Shown here: positions 35,302 to 47,179 of the stretch, piece by piece
How the letters are laid out: each line of letters begins with the position of its first letter
Numbering within the stretch: the first letter of the stretch is position 1
Source of the DNA: Cyrtodaria siliqua
Lineage: Eukaryota; Mollusca; Bivalvia; Adapedonta; Hiatellidae
Reading direction: 5' to 3'
Length of the DNA: 64,000 nt
Assembly (NCBI GenBank): GCA_037043455.1
Contig: JAWPHD010010292.1
Coordinates: forward strand, 1-64,000
Position numbers and translations under genes: made by a program
Notes under the pieces: generated by a model
What the model was told of the DNA's origin: nothing
What the model saw: the letters and a program-made list of their open reading frames with translations, nothing else
Database searches by the model: none

Positions 35302-35415
35302 ATTATATATCAACCCCCTTGGTGATACAGACAAGGATTTATCATGACACATTATTGCTGAGATGTTCATCATATCCAACCGAGAAACATGTTTATTGTA
35401 TAATTGGACTATTTC

Positions 35416-35421
35416 AATAAA
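35416..35421 (+). promoter_or_regulatory. Likely polyadenylation signal of gene A
   Basis: AATAAA 115 nt after the gene A stop codon, in an AT-rich 3' untranslated stretch. It is the first canonical hexamer after the stop. Confidence 0.55.
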
Positions 35422-35424
35422 ACT

Positions 35425-36100
35425 TATCTCAAACATGGACATGATGGATATTTTTGATAGTAATTGTTTTATAGGTTAACTGTAGTCAATAGGTAGATTA
35501 TATCTGAAACCTGGATAGTTTCCTGATGCAAAACAAGTTGTTGATGGGTTAAATGTATTCAATATGTTGCTTATTTCATAAAACATCTGAAACACGTATA
35601 GTTTCTTGATGCTTACGATTATAAATTAAACTACAACTATCACTGAAGGTGATGAATACCACCGCTTTTTGATACAGCCGATGATGAGCAAAATTAATAA
35701 TAATAAATGTATTTGTAAGTTTTTTAATGTGAAAAAAAATATTCTAAGTAAAACATAGGTCCATAATTCTGTAAAAGAAAAGTGTAAAATCGAAAACCAT
35801 TGATGCAGAGACACATCATATGACCACGTGTTAAATGTATGTTAAGTGTAATAACATTCCATGAACACTTTTGAACTGAATTCTACAAGCAGTTCATTAT
35901 AGAGTGGAAAATTGTAAGTCATGGGGCCATAATACTATAATAAATTTGGCATCAACCATGTTTGGTGTAGAGAGACATAAGATCATCAGTTGTTATGTGT
36001 ATAAGAAGTATAAGAAGTTTGGGAACATTCAATTCGAAAATGTTTCAGAAAAAATCGGTAGAACCGATGGATGTTTCCCGAATTGTATCCTCAACTTACC
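35425..36100. repeat. Start of the intergenic region, mostly unrecognised
   Basis: 35900-36060 resembles 37640-37790 (GGGCCATAAT.., CATCAGTTGTTATG, AAGTTTGGGAACA), a dispersed repeat. Nothing else seen. Confidence 0.5.
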
Positions 36101-36102
36101 CT

Positions 36103-36800
36103 TGGTCATGATCACTTTCATTCTATCTTTGTAAAACTTGTTAAAATGTTTATCAAAAGAGGTTATGACCCTATCATTTTGCAACGTACTGCATGCTTGG
36201 TGGTGGACCCTTTTACAGTTCGCCACTATGCTTTCCTCTTTAATTGTACGATGACCGGACAGGCTGTGGACCCTATGATGACGCCTACCTAAAGCCCATT
36301 GGGACGGTGGCGTTTGATGTTTGTCTATGATCTTTCTTGTCGTGCCCTTAATGGTATATTCTCTTGTTGATCTGGTTTCTGCCAAGTCATTGAGTACTTT
36401 CAATGTGGCTTTCTAGGCTATTGTTTTTTTGTATTATATTTACACGAGCATATTTGAGTTTTACTTATATTGCCTATTGATGCTGCCTTGTTTGTTAGAG
36501 ATTAGATCATGGCGGGGATTTCTTTATTTACAATGTCCTGATTTATTGGGATGAAAGTAGGGTAAGTGTGAGGTTTGGTGCACCCTAGAACCTGTTTAAA
36601 CCCCCAGTGGCCTACTTTGCCACTGACCGTTCCAAGGCGGTAGCCCTATTGTCAACCCTTTTTGTGTTTGTGATGTCATTTGCATTTATTATTACTTTTG
36701 CCTTCTTGTTTGTCTGTTTGCGTGTTTGTTTCTGTGTTTTGTGGTTGACTGTCCTCCTTGAATGCTACTTTCACTGTCCGATCTTTTTATATTTCTTTAT
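36103..36800 (+). pseudogene. Retroelement tail R2
   Basis: Same C-terminal ORF as R1 on the other strand ([20 protein letters not shown].. to DPMMTPT, stop at 36290-36292), then ~500 nt of 3' region ending TGAATGCTACTTTCACTGTC. 5'-truncated within the ORF. Confidence 0.7.
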
Positions 36801-36854
36801 CATATGGCCTTGTATCAACCAGCAGTATTCAATTTGCAGTTCAATTAGTAGTTT

Positions 36855-37170
36855 TTAGCTCTACTGGCCAAGGGCCAGCAGAGCTTATGAGCTTATGGGA
36901 TGGCGAGTTGCCCGTCGTCCGTCCGTCGTCTGTCCGTCTGTTAACTTTTACCCCGTTAAGACGACAGGGCCTTCATTTTTTATCCGATCTTTACTAAACT
37001 TAAGCAGATTGTTAATCAATGAAAGCTCGGATAAATTCGAAAACCAGCCAGATCGAACCAGTAACAGCGGAGTTATGGCCCTTGATTTAGTTAAACATGC
37101 TATATTTTGCCTCGTTAATAGCATAGGGCCTTCATTTTTCATCTGATCTTTACCAAACTTTACTAGATAT
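36855..37170 (+). mobile_element. Helentron-like element, 5' part only (H4)
   Basis: Palindrome GCTCTACTGGCCAAGGGCCA.., ATGGGATGGCG, CCGTCCGTCG, then 1-2 core A copies before the sequence changes to a T-rich stretch. Confidence 0.75.
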
Positions 37171-37299
37171 TTTGACTTTTTTTCAATTTTTATTATTGTA
37201 ATATTTTTGTTTACATTTTTTTTTAATACTTTTATTTTTTTATTTGTTTATTTTTTTATTTTATTTTTTAGAATTCTAAGCATATTTTTTTTCTTTTCA

Positions 37300-37885
37300 G
37301 AATTGTAAGAATGAAATTACAATGGGCAATATCTTCCACTCTGCACTTCCTCCCATTGCCCTCTGTCACTGTGTGAAGTTTCACTGCAATCCCATAAATA
37401 GATTTAAAGTTAAGATCCAGACAACAATTCTCAGTATAAAATTACAAATGGCAGTAACTCTAATTTAAATGAAGACGATTCTGGCAGTCTGCACATCCTC
37501 CCATTGCCCTCTATCATTGTGTGAAGTTTCATTTTAGTCCCACCAGCAGTTTTTGAGTTATGCTCCGGACAATAATTATAAGAATTTTCGGGCAGAAAAA
37601 AATGTGTAACAGGACATTATACAATATTAGAGTAAAATGTCTAAGTGAAACAAAGGGCCATAATTCTGTTATGAATTAGGCAATAAACTATGAGTGATGT
37701 ATATGGACATAAGGTCATCAGTTGTTATGAGTATATGAAGTTTGGGAACAACCACTTCAAAACTGTTTGAGATATGCAAGTATAAACAAAGTTACTCGAC
37801 GCGACGGGACAAAATATGTTACGTGACGACACGCGACGGGACGTTCCGGACAAATTGATTCCTATATAGCCTCCACTTCATTTTG
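37300..37885. repeat. Dispersed repeat with two ~130-bp units
   Basis: Units share CCTCCCATTGCCCTCT and GTGTGAAGTTTCA; the right end is AAAGCAGGGTATAAT. Non-coding. Confidence 0.55.
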
Positions 37886-37904
37886 TGAAAGCAGGGTATA
37901 ATAT

Positions 37905-38100
37905 GTAGCACCGTAAAATGTTAACATTCGCTAAATGTTAAAAATTCCGCTAAATGTTATAAATCTTACGCTAAATGTTAAAAATAATCCGCTAAATGTT
38001 AAAACTTCCGATAATTGTTAAAAATTTACTAACCGCTTAATGTCATAAATTTTAACATCGAGCGTTAATGGAATGCTAAATGTTAAAATTCAAACATCGA
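37905..38100. repeat. Irregular short direct repeats
   Basis: Six or more copies of CGCTAAATGTTAAAA with 5-10 nt between them. The spacers are neither unique-sized nor 30-bp class, so this is not a CRISPR. Confidence 0.7.
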
Positions 38101-38187
38101 ATTGTAAAACAGTTCTGTTTAAATGACTGGACGATGTCGTTATGAAAGAAACCTCATAAACGTCATGCTTTCAGGAACGGGTTCTTC

Positions 38188-38189
38188 TT

Positions 38190-38231
<42 letters not shown>

Positions 38232-38238
38232 TTGTTGT

Positions 38239-38282
<44 letters not shown>

Positions 38283-38290
38283 TTGTTGTA
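38188..38290. repeat. (CTG)n/(CAG)n microsatellite
   Basis: About 30 trinucleotides interrupted by TTG and one TCC. The minus strand reads as poly-Gln, but no gene context supports a protein. Confidence 0.9.
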
Positions 38291-38644
38291 ATGTAATTAC
38301 GACGTAATGAAGTCTATTATCATCGTAGGCTTTTATACACAGGATTCTGAATGTAATCGTGTTCGTGTTCGCCTTTTGGACAAGATTATGCACGTACCGA
38401 GTAACAACAGGGACTGTAGATAGACGGGGATGTGCAACGCGCTATAATATCGATTTTTCAGTGCCATGGGTATACGCAAAAGGGATCGATAATAAGTGAT
38501 CTATACGGCCGGTCTTGTCTTTAATTACAAACAGTGTGCGTACTTAGCGACTACATATCTTAATTAAGTTTTCATGTCTTTAAACAAAACAAAAAGAAAA
38601 TGATAATTTAATGAAGAGTTCATTATGTACGTTCCTGAAAATAT

Positions 38645-38746
38645 ATGGGTTCAATTCAATTCAATATCTTTATTTCCTCCATGCAGGAGATTATGAAATA
38701 CAATAATACGAAAACATTTAGAACAACATAATCATGACAAAATATC

Positions 38747-38789
<43 letters not shown>

Positions 38790-40268
38790 ATATATACATT
38801 TACACAGATATGAGAGAGATTAATATATATTTACACAGATGTTTACATTATTGTAATATGTAGTAGAAATATTAATACCAGTCGTGCGCTCTGCACTGAG
38901 CTCATATGCAAACTAATGTAACACTAGCAATAAGTCTTGGCATATTTCGAGTTTCGCTTAACATTTGTTTTTAAGGTCTCACTACACACTTCGATTTTTC
39001 CTGTGTTGGCCATTGGGAATGAAGTCCAATTTCCCATTCTGAATCAGACCTTTAAAGTCTAAAAGTATTTTTTTGGTAAAATACAGTTATTGCTGCTCAT
39101 AAAAATCCACAAAATCTGGTACATAGCCCACTTTGTTTTTTTTTAAATGTGAGTGGTGTCAGGCAAGGTACTCTTTTCGGCTTTCATTAAACAATGTGAA
39201 CCTAAATTCATACGCATTTTGAGCTACCACAAATGTGTCACATGTTGCTGTCAGTGTCGTCTAATCGCTGTTCATCCAATCTCACACTATTGTTTTCTCA
39301 CCTGCAACAGGAAAAGAAAATATCCATGGGCAATTATTAAAAAAATCTCAAACCGAAGCACACACCTCTACTTTTTATGTTGGAAAGAATCATCCTACAG
39401 TCACATACAAGGGAGCTAAGTGTGTAGTGAGACCTTAAATGAAACATATTACATATTCTGAGTGAAAAATATAAATTTGTCATTACAAACACTCGCAAAT
39501 CTTGATGCGAGATGAAAGAACTGATTGTACGTTTCATTGTCAATATCTGTCCGAGGTGGCTCGCCGAGGACTTTACATGTGAACGATAATGGCTCGGAAG
39601 TATCTAACTCATATCTTAGATTAGGGCTTACATCTTTATTAACGTCATGTAAGAATTTAATTCTCATATTAAGTGTATATGTACATTCTGAAATACTATG
39701 CACCGCTCTTATTGTGAAGGGTTTTTGACAAACTGGACAATATGATTCCTGTCTTAAAGGAGTCTAGGCGGGCTATTTTATTTGCTATTGCAAGATCAGT
39801 TCTGTTGGACGGTATTGTCCAGAGTAAGGCAGGTTTTATTTCCTGATGAATCCTCCTGACCATCGTAAAATCTGGGTCGCTGGTAACCCTATATAGCCAC
39901 GAGTACGATTCCATCGTTTGGATAGATTGTTTTACTTGATTTTGCCATAATATTTTACTTGGCAATGACTGGGGATCTTTCATAAAGTCATTTACAATAT
40001 ATTGCAAGTTATATTTGTAGAGGAGTTTGCATATATCAGGAATGAAACCTTTCTGTACCGTGCTCGGTGAAGTAATGAATTGTACATAAAGGCGAATAAA
40101 AATTGTATGGCACAATGTATCCGGAGACAACGATAACGTTTTAGGGAGGAACATTAATTTGCGTTGGTCAATCTCCGAAGTTAAGCGTTTCAGACCAAGC
40201 ATTGACTCGCACATATCGGACCTTATCCTTACCGAGTATGGAACGCCAAACACGACCTTGATGGTCAT
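38645..40268 (-). pseudogene. Non-LTR retrotransposon C-terminus and 3' UTR, frameshifted
   Basis: Minus strand from 40268: MLGLKRLTSEIDQRKLMFLP.. GFIPDICKLLYKYNLQYIVN.. VTSDPDFTMVRRIHQEIKPA.. to a frame change near 39745, then SYCPVCQKPFTIRAVHSISE and a C-terminal run ending near 39449. CPVC..H..C is a zinc-knuckle type end. The 3' region holds a (GA)n run (38753-38787) and a piggyBac-type MITE. 5'-truncated exactly where the 21-bp minisatellite begins. Confidence 0.75.
38975..39434. mobile_element. piggyBac-type MITE (TTAA flanks)
   Basis: Terminal inverted repeats GGTCTCACTACACACTT and AAGTGTGTAGTGAGACC, 17 bp and perfect, flanked by TTAA at 38971-38974 and 39435-39438. 460 bp, no ORF. 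Inserted in the 3' region of the LINE. Confidence 0.88.
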
Positions 40269-40269
40269 G

Positions 40270-41297
40270 TTCCATTACGATGTGGTCACTTTCATTATGA
40301 TGTGTTCACCTTCCATTATGATGTGGTCGCTTTACATTATGATGTGGTCATTTGTCATTATGATGTGGTCACTTTTCATTATGATGTGGTCGCTTTACAT
40401 TATGATGTGGTCATTTGTCATTACGATGTGGTCACTTTACATTATGATGTGGTTACTTTACATTATGATGTCGTCACTTTCCATTATGATGTGGTTATTT
40501 AACATTATGATGTGGTAAGTTTCTATTACGATGTGGTCACTTTTATTTTGATGTGGTCAATTTCCATTACGATGTGGTCATTTTTCATTATGATGTGATC
40601 ACTTTTTGTTATGATGTGGTCACTTTACATTATGATGTGGTCACTTTACATTATGATGTGGTTACTTTTAATTATGATGTGGTAAGTGTCTATAATGATG
40701 TGGTCACTTTCAATTATGATGTGGTTATTTTACATTATGATGTGTTAAGTTTCTATTACGATGTGGTCACTTTTATTTTGATGTGGTCAATTTCCATTAT
40801 GATGTGGTCACTTTTCATTATGATGTGGCCACTTTTTGTTATGATGTGGTCATTTTACATTATGATGTGGTCACTTTACATTATGATGTGGTCACTTTTC
40901 ATTATGATGTGGTTACTTTCCAATATGATGTGGTTACTTTGTATTATGATGTGGTCGCTTTTCATTATGATGTGGTCACTTTACATTATGATGTGGTCAC
41001 TTTTCATTATGATGTGGTTACTTTCCAATATGATGTGGTTACTTTGTTTTATGATGTGGTCGCTTTTCATTATGATGTGGTCACTTTACATTATGATGTG
41101 GTTTGTTTTAATTATGATGTGGTAAGTTTCTATTATGGTGTGGTCACTTTTCATTATGATGTGGTCACTTTTCATTATGATGTGGTTACTTTCCATTATG
41201 ATGTGGTCGCTTTTCATTATGATGTGGTCACTTTACATTATGATGTGGTCTGTTTTCATTATGATGTGGAAAGTTTCTATTATGATGTGGTATGTAT
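40270..41297. repeat. 21-bp minisatellite (~49 copies)
   Basis: Unit ATTATGATGTGGTCACTTTxC. Because 21 is a multiple of three, frames stay open for up to 190 codons (HYDVVTF or IMMWSLF repeats). They are unlikely to be real proteins. Confidence 0.93.
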
Positions 41298-41315
41298 GGT
41301 CACGTGGGTTTTCTT

Positions 41316-41430
41316 CAAATAGCGCCATCTATTGACACTGCTTGCGGAATTCAAAATGGCGACAATGATAGAAATCCTAAATTATGTTAAAGTATCCGAT
41401 GAAGCTTGTGTACGATTTTTAGAAGAAAAG
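41316..41430 (+). promoter_or_regulatory. Isolated gene-start-like segment (CTCF-like site and ATGGCG)
   Basis: AGCGCCATCTATTGAC (near 41321-41336) resembles an inverted CTCF core, followed by CAAAATGGCGAC, the YY1-like context of many start codons. The frame from 41356 reads MATMIEILNYVKVSDEACVR then FLEEK before a GTATCT donor-like site. No continuation found, so it may be an orphan first exon or a transposon piece. Confidence 0.3.
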
Positions 41431-41439
41431 TATCTTTTC

Positions 41440-42570
41440 ATGCAATTAATACATTGCAACAACAATTAACTATTTTACAGCGAGTTATTTGAGAGGTACA
41501 AAACGTATGGTTTAAATTCACCGTGTATAAATCCGCATAGTCTAAAACCTGGGATGGAATGGAATTAGAATGTCATTATGGTATGAGATTTTGATTCCAA
41601 TCGCATTCCATTCTGCTCTAAATTCCCATTCCATATTTTAGTCTGTGACACATGTATATGATAAAATATGGAACGAATCTGGAAGAAAGACACAATGAAA
41701 AAGTGTGAAACTGTAATTTTCTAAATACATATATAACCTCTAAGTATTAGCCAGGATTAAAGTCATTTCTTATGTTAAGTCTTCTAGTCGTACCCTAGAT
41801 TGTTTTTCTTTTTGGCTGAGACTGCTGTGGTTGTTCAATACAATTCTGGATACATCCTGTATCCCCGCAGTGGTTTTTCAGTATCATCATGAATCGTACT
41901 GAAAAATCACAGCCTAAGGTATTTCTAATTATGTATATTGTATATAGCTTTACAACACAATCTTAGTTTATATTTAGTTAATTTCTACGGATATGATCTG
42001 CCTTTATTGTTAGCGATTTAGGGTTGTTTAAGTTGTCCTTTCAATTTGGGCACTGAAGACATGACATAAAATCGAGACAAGCTAACCTTAAAGGGAGTAG
42101 ATCAGGCTTTGTGGCTAAATCTATTTTAAAAAAGCTATAAAATTACCAATTTAAAACAGAAAATGATATACATGTAAATGGGAAATTAACAATTTCTTAT
42201 AATAAAACGCAATAATTAATAATTATAAATTACAATACGTCATGTTAGTCCTTTTGAAAAGCATTGAAAAAAAAATTACCGCCAAGTTTAAAATAGCTAT
42301 CTCTGGCGCGTAACTATAGTTAGGAAATACCTTCTTTTGGTTGTTTATTTTATATGATAATTGCTATTTCGTTTTGGGGTTTATTGCTCATTTAGTTTTT
42401 TTTAATCAATTAATACATATCTAATGTATAACAATTCTAAAACACATACCAATCCTGATGTACTTCCTTTAACCTGTTGGCCTTATTGCCTACCGACCGT
42501 TCAAAGTCGGTAACGCAGTCTTCATTTCACCACTATGCGGGTCTACGATGTCATTGCGTTTGGGTACTGT
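41440..42570 (+). mobile_element. Retroelement-derived copy R4 (3' region)
   Basis: Shares long stretches with 53214-54430 in inverted orientation (ACCTGGGATGGAATGGAATT, GTCGTACCCTAGATTG, TTGGGCACTGAAGACATGA) and its last 750 bp with the 3' region of R3. No ORF left. Confidence 0.65.
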
Positions 42571-42574
42571 GATT

Positions 42575-43255
42575 TATATAGGACCATATTCTCATGTTTT
42601 ATTTATAAAACAATAGAAAGCCAAAACGCGCACGCACACACATACATTGACATATGTACATGGAATACACAAAGGAACAAAGTCAGTGCACATTATCATA
42701 GCATTATAGTATGGTGGGTGAAATTGCCTTGTATGAATGTCATGCAAACAATTCAGTTCAAACAATAAAGGGGCGGAGCTTTACGTCCAATACATTTATG
42801 GAAGTTAGAGCAAAGACAGCAAGCGCGGACAGGGGCACTGAGTACACAATACCATACTACAAACAAATATAGAGCTTGTATAAGATCGTTGGTTAGGCTT
42901 TTTCAAATTTTTTCTATGTTTAGCGTCATTGGGCTCGTAGATTTTTGAATGGCTGGGCTAAAAAATATGACATGCATATGAAAACGATCAACTACATCAA
43001 TTCCTAATTGGAATAAACAAAATCGTATTAAATGAATATGGTTTCAGTTAGAAAACAAATATAGTTTATGTGCCTGTCTTTCATGGGCATAGGACAGTTT
43101 CACTTATGGGGAGGAGTTGTGGGATGGGGGAGAGATGCGGCAAAGTTTTGAAAATATATTTGACAATCAAAAAGTTTGTTTCAAATTGTTTTCACAAAAT
43201 AAAAATAAAACATTATCCACGCCAAATTAAACTTAGAAAATGCGATACATAAGGA
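42575..43255. other. Intergenic stretch without recognised features
   Basis: AT-rich, no coding or repeat signal beyond a short region similar to retroelement tails at its start. Confidence 0.45.
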
Positions 43256-43261
43256 TCACTT

Positions 43262-43411
43262 TGTCGTCCGTCCGTCCGTCCGTCCGTCAATCGTCCGTCC
43301 GTCCGTCCATCCATCCATCCATCCATTTATCCATCTATCCATCCATCCATTTATCCATCCATTCATTCATTCATTCATTCATTCACATTCATTCATTCAT
43401 TCATTCATTCT
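43262..43411. repeat. Compound tetranucleotide microsatellite
   Basis: (GTCC)n passes into (ATCC)n and then (ATTC)n, each step one base change from the last. Confidence 0.93.
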
Positions 43412-43929
43412 GTCCATTTCCATACATTGTCATTGTTGAATGTTTCATAATATTTGATTTTGATTTTCACATTCATAAACTACACATACAACTTTTTTGC
43501 ATGAACCCCCTTTTTAAAGATGGATGACATTTTTGAAACACGATAATGTCAACGTATTTTAAAAGATCACGTCCTTAAGACTCCAATCTTATTTGACGTA
43601 CATGCTTTATTTCGTAGCAAAGTCCATTTACTTTCAGAAAATGATACCCTTCAAAATTTCACCAGGAGGGTGGGTGTCTATAGGCGACTGAATTTCTAGT
43701 TATTATACCCGGCTCTTTTGTCACGTTGCGTCGATGTTAAACGTTTAATCGACATTTACACCTGAATGTACCAAAAGCCCGTGTTGTCCAACAAACAACT
43801 ACTTTAAAATACAATAGATAACTTGTTTGTGGGAACTTGACCCTGGAACAACAGAGGGCGGAGCTAGAAACTGAATGTCACAACTATCCAGGATAGGGAA
43901 ATATGGCATGCAAAAGAAACAACAGGTTT

Positions 43930-45345
43930 TTATCTCGCCCTTTCAAAAAAAAAGAGACATATGTGTTGCTTTTCCGGCGGGGCGGCGGCGGCGTCGGCGT
44001 CGGCGGCGTCAACATTAAAGTTTTGCATTTAGTCATTTTCTCACAAACTGTAGGCACAATACCTTTCAAACTTTGCTAATATTTGTATCTTGGGTGGTAC
44101 ATCGCAACGCGACAAAGCAAATGTGCATGTGACCTTGACCCACCAAGCAAAGGGCAGATAACTTAATAATTGTTAGGTTCAACTTTTGCGTTTATGTCAC
44201 TTTTTCACAAACTGTATGCACTAGACCTTTGAAACTTTGCTTATATTTGTATCTTGAGTTGTACATCGCAACGTGACGAAGAAAATGTGGAAGTGACCTT
44301 GAGCAGGGTTTTCGTTATCACAAACTACGCAGATCTTTCTCTAAATTCTACCGCCGCCACGAGGGCCTGCTGGAAAAGTACAATACTAACCTTAAAACAC
44401 TTCTGCGACTAGGCATATCACAACCCTCATTTTATGGAAATGTGGTCTATAAACTTCGAAAGTTAAAGGGGTCTGACGGGTTGCTTGCCCGCTTTACAAA
44501 TTTAATCAGGAAGTTCGTCAGAAAAGGATATAACCCTTTGGTTTTACAGCGCACTTCATGTTTAGTGATTGATCCCTCTACAGTCAGTCATTATGCTTTA
44601 CTTTTCACTTGTGCGATGACTGGACTACCTCTTGGGGCTCTATGATTGTACCTATTGAAACCCCAAATAAGGGAAGTGGGTGCATGAGCTTTCGTCCCTC
44701 GGGTTTTCTGGTCGTACCCTAGATTGGTTTTCCCTTTAGCTGCAACTACTATGGTTGTTCAGTACGATTCCGGATACATCCTCAGATGTTGATTATTTTG
44801 TATGTGTTTCTTTAGTTAGTTTCTCTGGATGTGGACTTTATTGTTAGAGAATTCCTTTTTGATGGGATGTAGTTTTGTTTACACTGTCTTGTCTATTTGG
44901 GCGCTGAAGACAGTATAATAGCGCATATAAAATCGCTTCAATCTAACCAGTAGGCCTTATTGCCTACTGACCGTTTCAAGTCGGTAACCCTGTCTTCACC
45001 ACCCTTTCTGTTTGTTTTTTTTGTCTCTTTCATTGTATTTTCAAGTCTTTGTTTGCAGTACAGTCCGGACCTACGATGCCATTGCGTTTGGACTTTATGT
45101 TTACCTTAAACTTTTGCGTTGATGTCAATTTCGCACACACTGTATGCATTACACCTTTCGACCTTTTTTATAGTTGTATCTAGGGTGGTACATCGCAACG
45201 TGACAAAGCATATGTGGATGTGACCTTGACTCTCCAAGCAAAGGGCAGATAACCTTGTAATTTTTGCCTTCAACTTTGGCGTTTAGGTCACTTTTTTCAC
45301 AAACCGTATGCACTAAGATCAGCCAGATATGGTTGAAGGTTAGAT
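43930..45345 (+). mobile_element. Tandem-core element with (GGCGGC)n tract, interrupted by R3
   Basis: Starts AGAGACATATG, a GGCGGC/GTCGGC tract and GTCAACA (compare 13085-13170), then ~190-bp units with TACATCGCAACGTGACAAAG at 44100, 44265 and 45190. The retroelement tail R3 lies between units 2 and 3. Confidence 0.65.
44310..45112 (+). pseudogene. Retroelement tail R3, related to R1/R2
   Basis: Open from 44310 to the stop at 44643-44645: FRYHKLRRSFSKFYRRHEGL.. LGISQPSFYGNVVYKLRKLK.. GYNPLVLQRTSCLVIDP. Aligns residue by residue with R1/R2 around FYG(D/N)V(I/V)YKLRK and LQRT(A/S)CLV(V/I)DP. The 3' region (to 45112) matches R4 and R5 instead. Confidence 0.7.
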
Positions 45346-45830
45346 TTATACATGAAAGCTGCACCTCCTTGCCCACATGTTGCACGACTATATATATACT
45401 GAGGGTTTGTCTCTCTTGTAAAAAGTACACTTAAAAGTTGCGTGTGCCTTTTTAATTCGCAGACAACCTGTATAAGTTCAAAACGAAAATGAAAAGAACA
45501 ATCTATTCACTCACAGTCTGTACGAGTATGTCATAAACTTTGACATATGTACTATCGATAATCAATCTACGTCTGTCTACCAATGATAAAAAAGGCATAA
45601 CAAGTCAATTTGTTACTATACTAAGTCAATTTGTTACTATACTATTTTGTAAATAGGAATAAAACATTTAACAGAATTACGTGTTTTTTGTGTTTTTTTA
45701 CAAATTCGACTGAACATAATCTATTTCTAATCAGTTTAGTTTCACAAATGCATCTAATTAATATAGATAGAATTGGAAATTAAAATATTACACAATGATC
45801 TAAATTATTTTTTTAAGAAAATTTGAATTT

Positions 45831-46955
45831 CTAGTTCGAGTGTAACTCCCTACTTCATATTGTGATTAGTGTCAGTTTCACTAAGTTCGAGTGTAATTCC
45901 CTACTTTATATTGTGATTAGTGTCAGTTTCACTAAGTTCGAGGGTAACTCCCTACTTCATATTGTGATTAGTGTCAAGTGTAACTCCCTACTTCATATTG
46001 TGATTAGTGTCAGTTTCACTAAGTTCGAGTGTAATTCCCTACTTTATATTGTGATTAGTGTCAGTTTCACTAAGTTCGAGTGTAACTCCCTACTTTATAT
46101 TGTGATTAGTGTCAGTTTCACTTAGTTCGAGTGTAATTCCCTACTTTATATTGTGATTAGTGTCAGTTTCACTAAGTTCGAGTGTAACTCCCTACTTTAT
46201 ATTGTGATTAGTGTCAGTTTCACTAAGTTCGAGTGTAATTCCCTATTTTATATTGTGAATAGTGTCAGTTTCACTAAGTTCGAGTGTAATTCCCTACTTT
46301 ATATTGTGATTAGTGTCAGTTTCACTAAGTTTGTGATTAGTGTCAGTTTCACTAAGTTCGAGTGTAATTCCCTACTTTATATTGTGATTAGTGTCAGTTT
46401 CACTTAGTTCGAGTGTAACTCCCTACTTCATATTGTGATTAGTGTCAGTTTCACTAAGTTCGAGTGTAATTCCCTACTTTACATTGTGATTAGTGTCAGT
46501 TTCACTAAGTTCGAGTGTAACTCCCCACTTCATATTGTGATTAGTGTCAAGTGTAACTCCCTACTTCATATTGTGATTAGTGTCAGTTTAACTAAGTTGG
46601 AGTGTAACTCCCTACTTTATATTGTGATTAGTGTCAGTTTCACTAAGTTCGAGTGTAATTCCCTACTTTATATTGTGATTAGTGTCAGTTTCACTAAGTT
46701 CGAGTGTAACTCCCTACTTTATATTGTGATTAGTGTCAGTTTCACTAAGTTCGAGTGTAACTCCCTACTTTATATTGTGATTAGTGTCAGTTTCACTAAG
46801 TTCGAGTGTAATTCCCTACTTTATATTGTGATTAGTGTCAGTTTCACTAAGTTCGAGGTAACTCCCTACTTTATATTGTGATTAGTGTCAGTTTCACTAA
46901 GTTCGAGTGTAATGCCACACTTTATATTGTGATTAGTGTCAATTTCACTAAGACT
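45831..46955. repeat. 51-bp minisatellite (~21 copies)
   Basis: Unit TTCGAGTGTAACTCCCTACT..TTATATTGTGATTAGTGTCA, 51 bp apart (for example 45862 and 45913), with a few shortened units (45975, 46330, 46548). Open frames are by-products of the multiple-of-three unit. Confidence 0.93.
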
Positions 46956-46957
46956 AA

Positions 46958-47060
46958 TATAAAAAGATCGGACAGGGAAAGTAGCATTCAAGGAGGACAG
47001 TCAACCACAAAACACAGAAACAAACACGCAAACAGACAAACAAGAAGGCAAAGGTAATAA
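46958..47060 (-). repeat. R1/R2-type retroelement 3' terminus
   Basis: AAGATCGGACAGGGAAAGTA and AGGAGGACAGTCAACCACAA match 31108-31160; starts directly at the end of the minisatellite. Confidence 0.75.
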
Positions 47061-47179
47061 TAAATAGGCTTATATAACTGTTAATAGGAGTTCATCCAGT
47101 GTTTATTATACGTTCACAATCTGTATTTATGTAATACAATTTCTTTTGAATGTATTGTCATACACCATAATTATCACGT

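Noticed and set aside
37905..38100. Spaced short repeats (CGCTAAATGTTAAAA) resembling a CRISPR array
   Set aside because: Repeat length, irregular spacing, A/T-rich spacers and the eukaryotic setting all argue against it.
38163..38393. Poly-glutamine protein on the minus strand
   Set aside because: It is a CTG microsatellite with a short unrelated flank; no exon structure or conserved sequence.
40272..41335. Long open frames over the 21-bp minisatellite
   Set aside because: The frames exist because the unit is a multiple of three without stops; three overlapping frames are open at once and no start, splice or homology evidence supports any.
45862..46881. Open frames repeating ISVSFTKFECNSLLYIV
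   Set aside because: By-product of the 51-bp minisatellite; broken whenever a unit is shortened.
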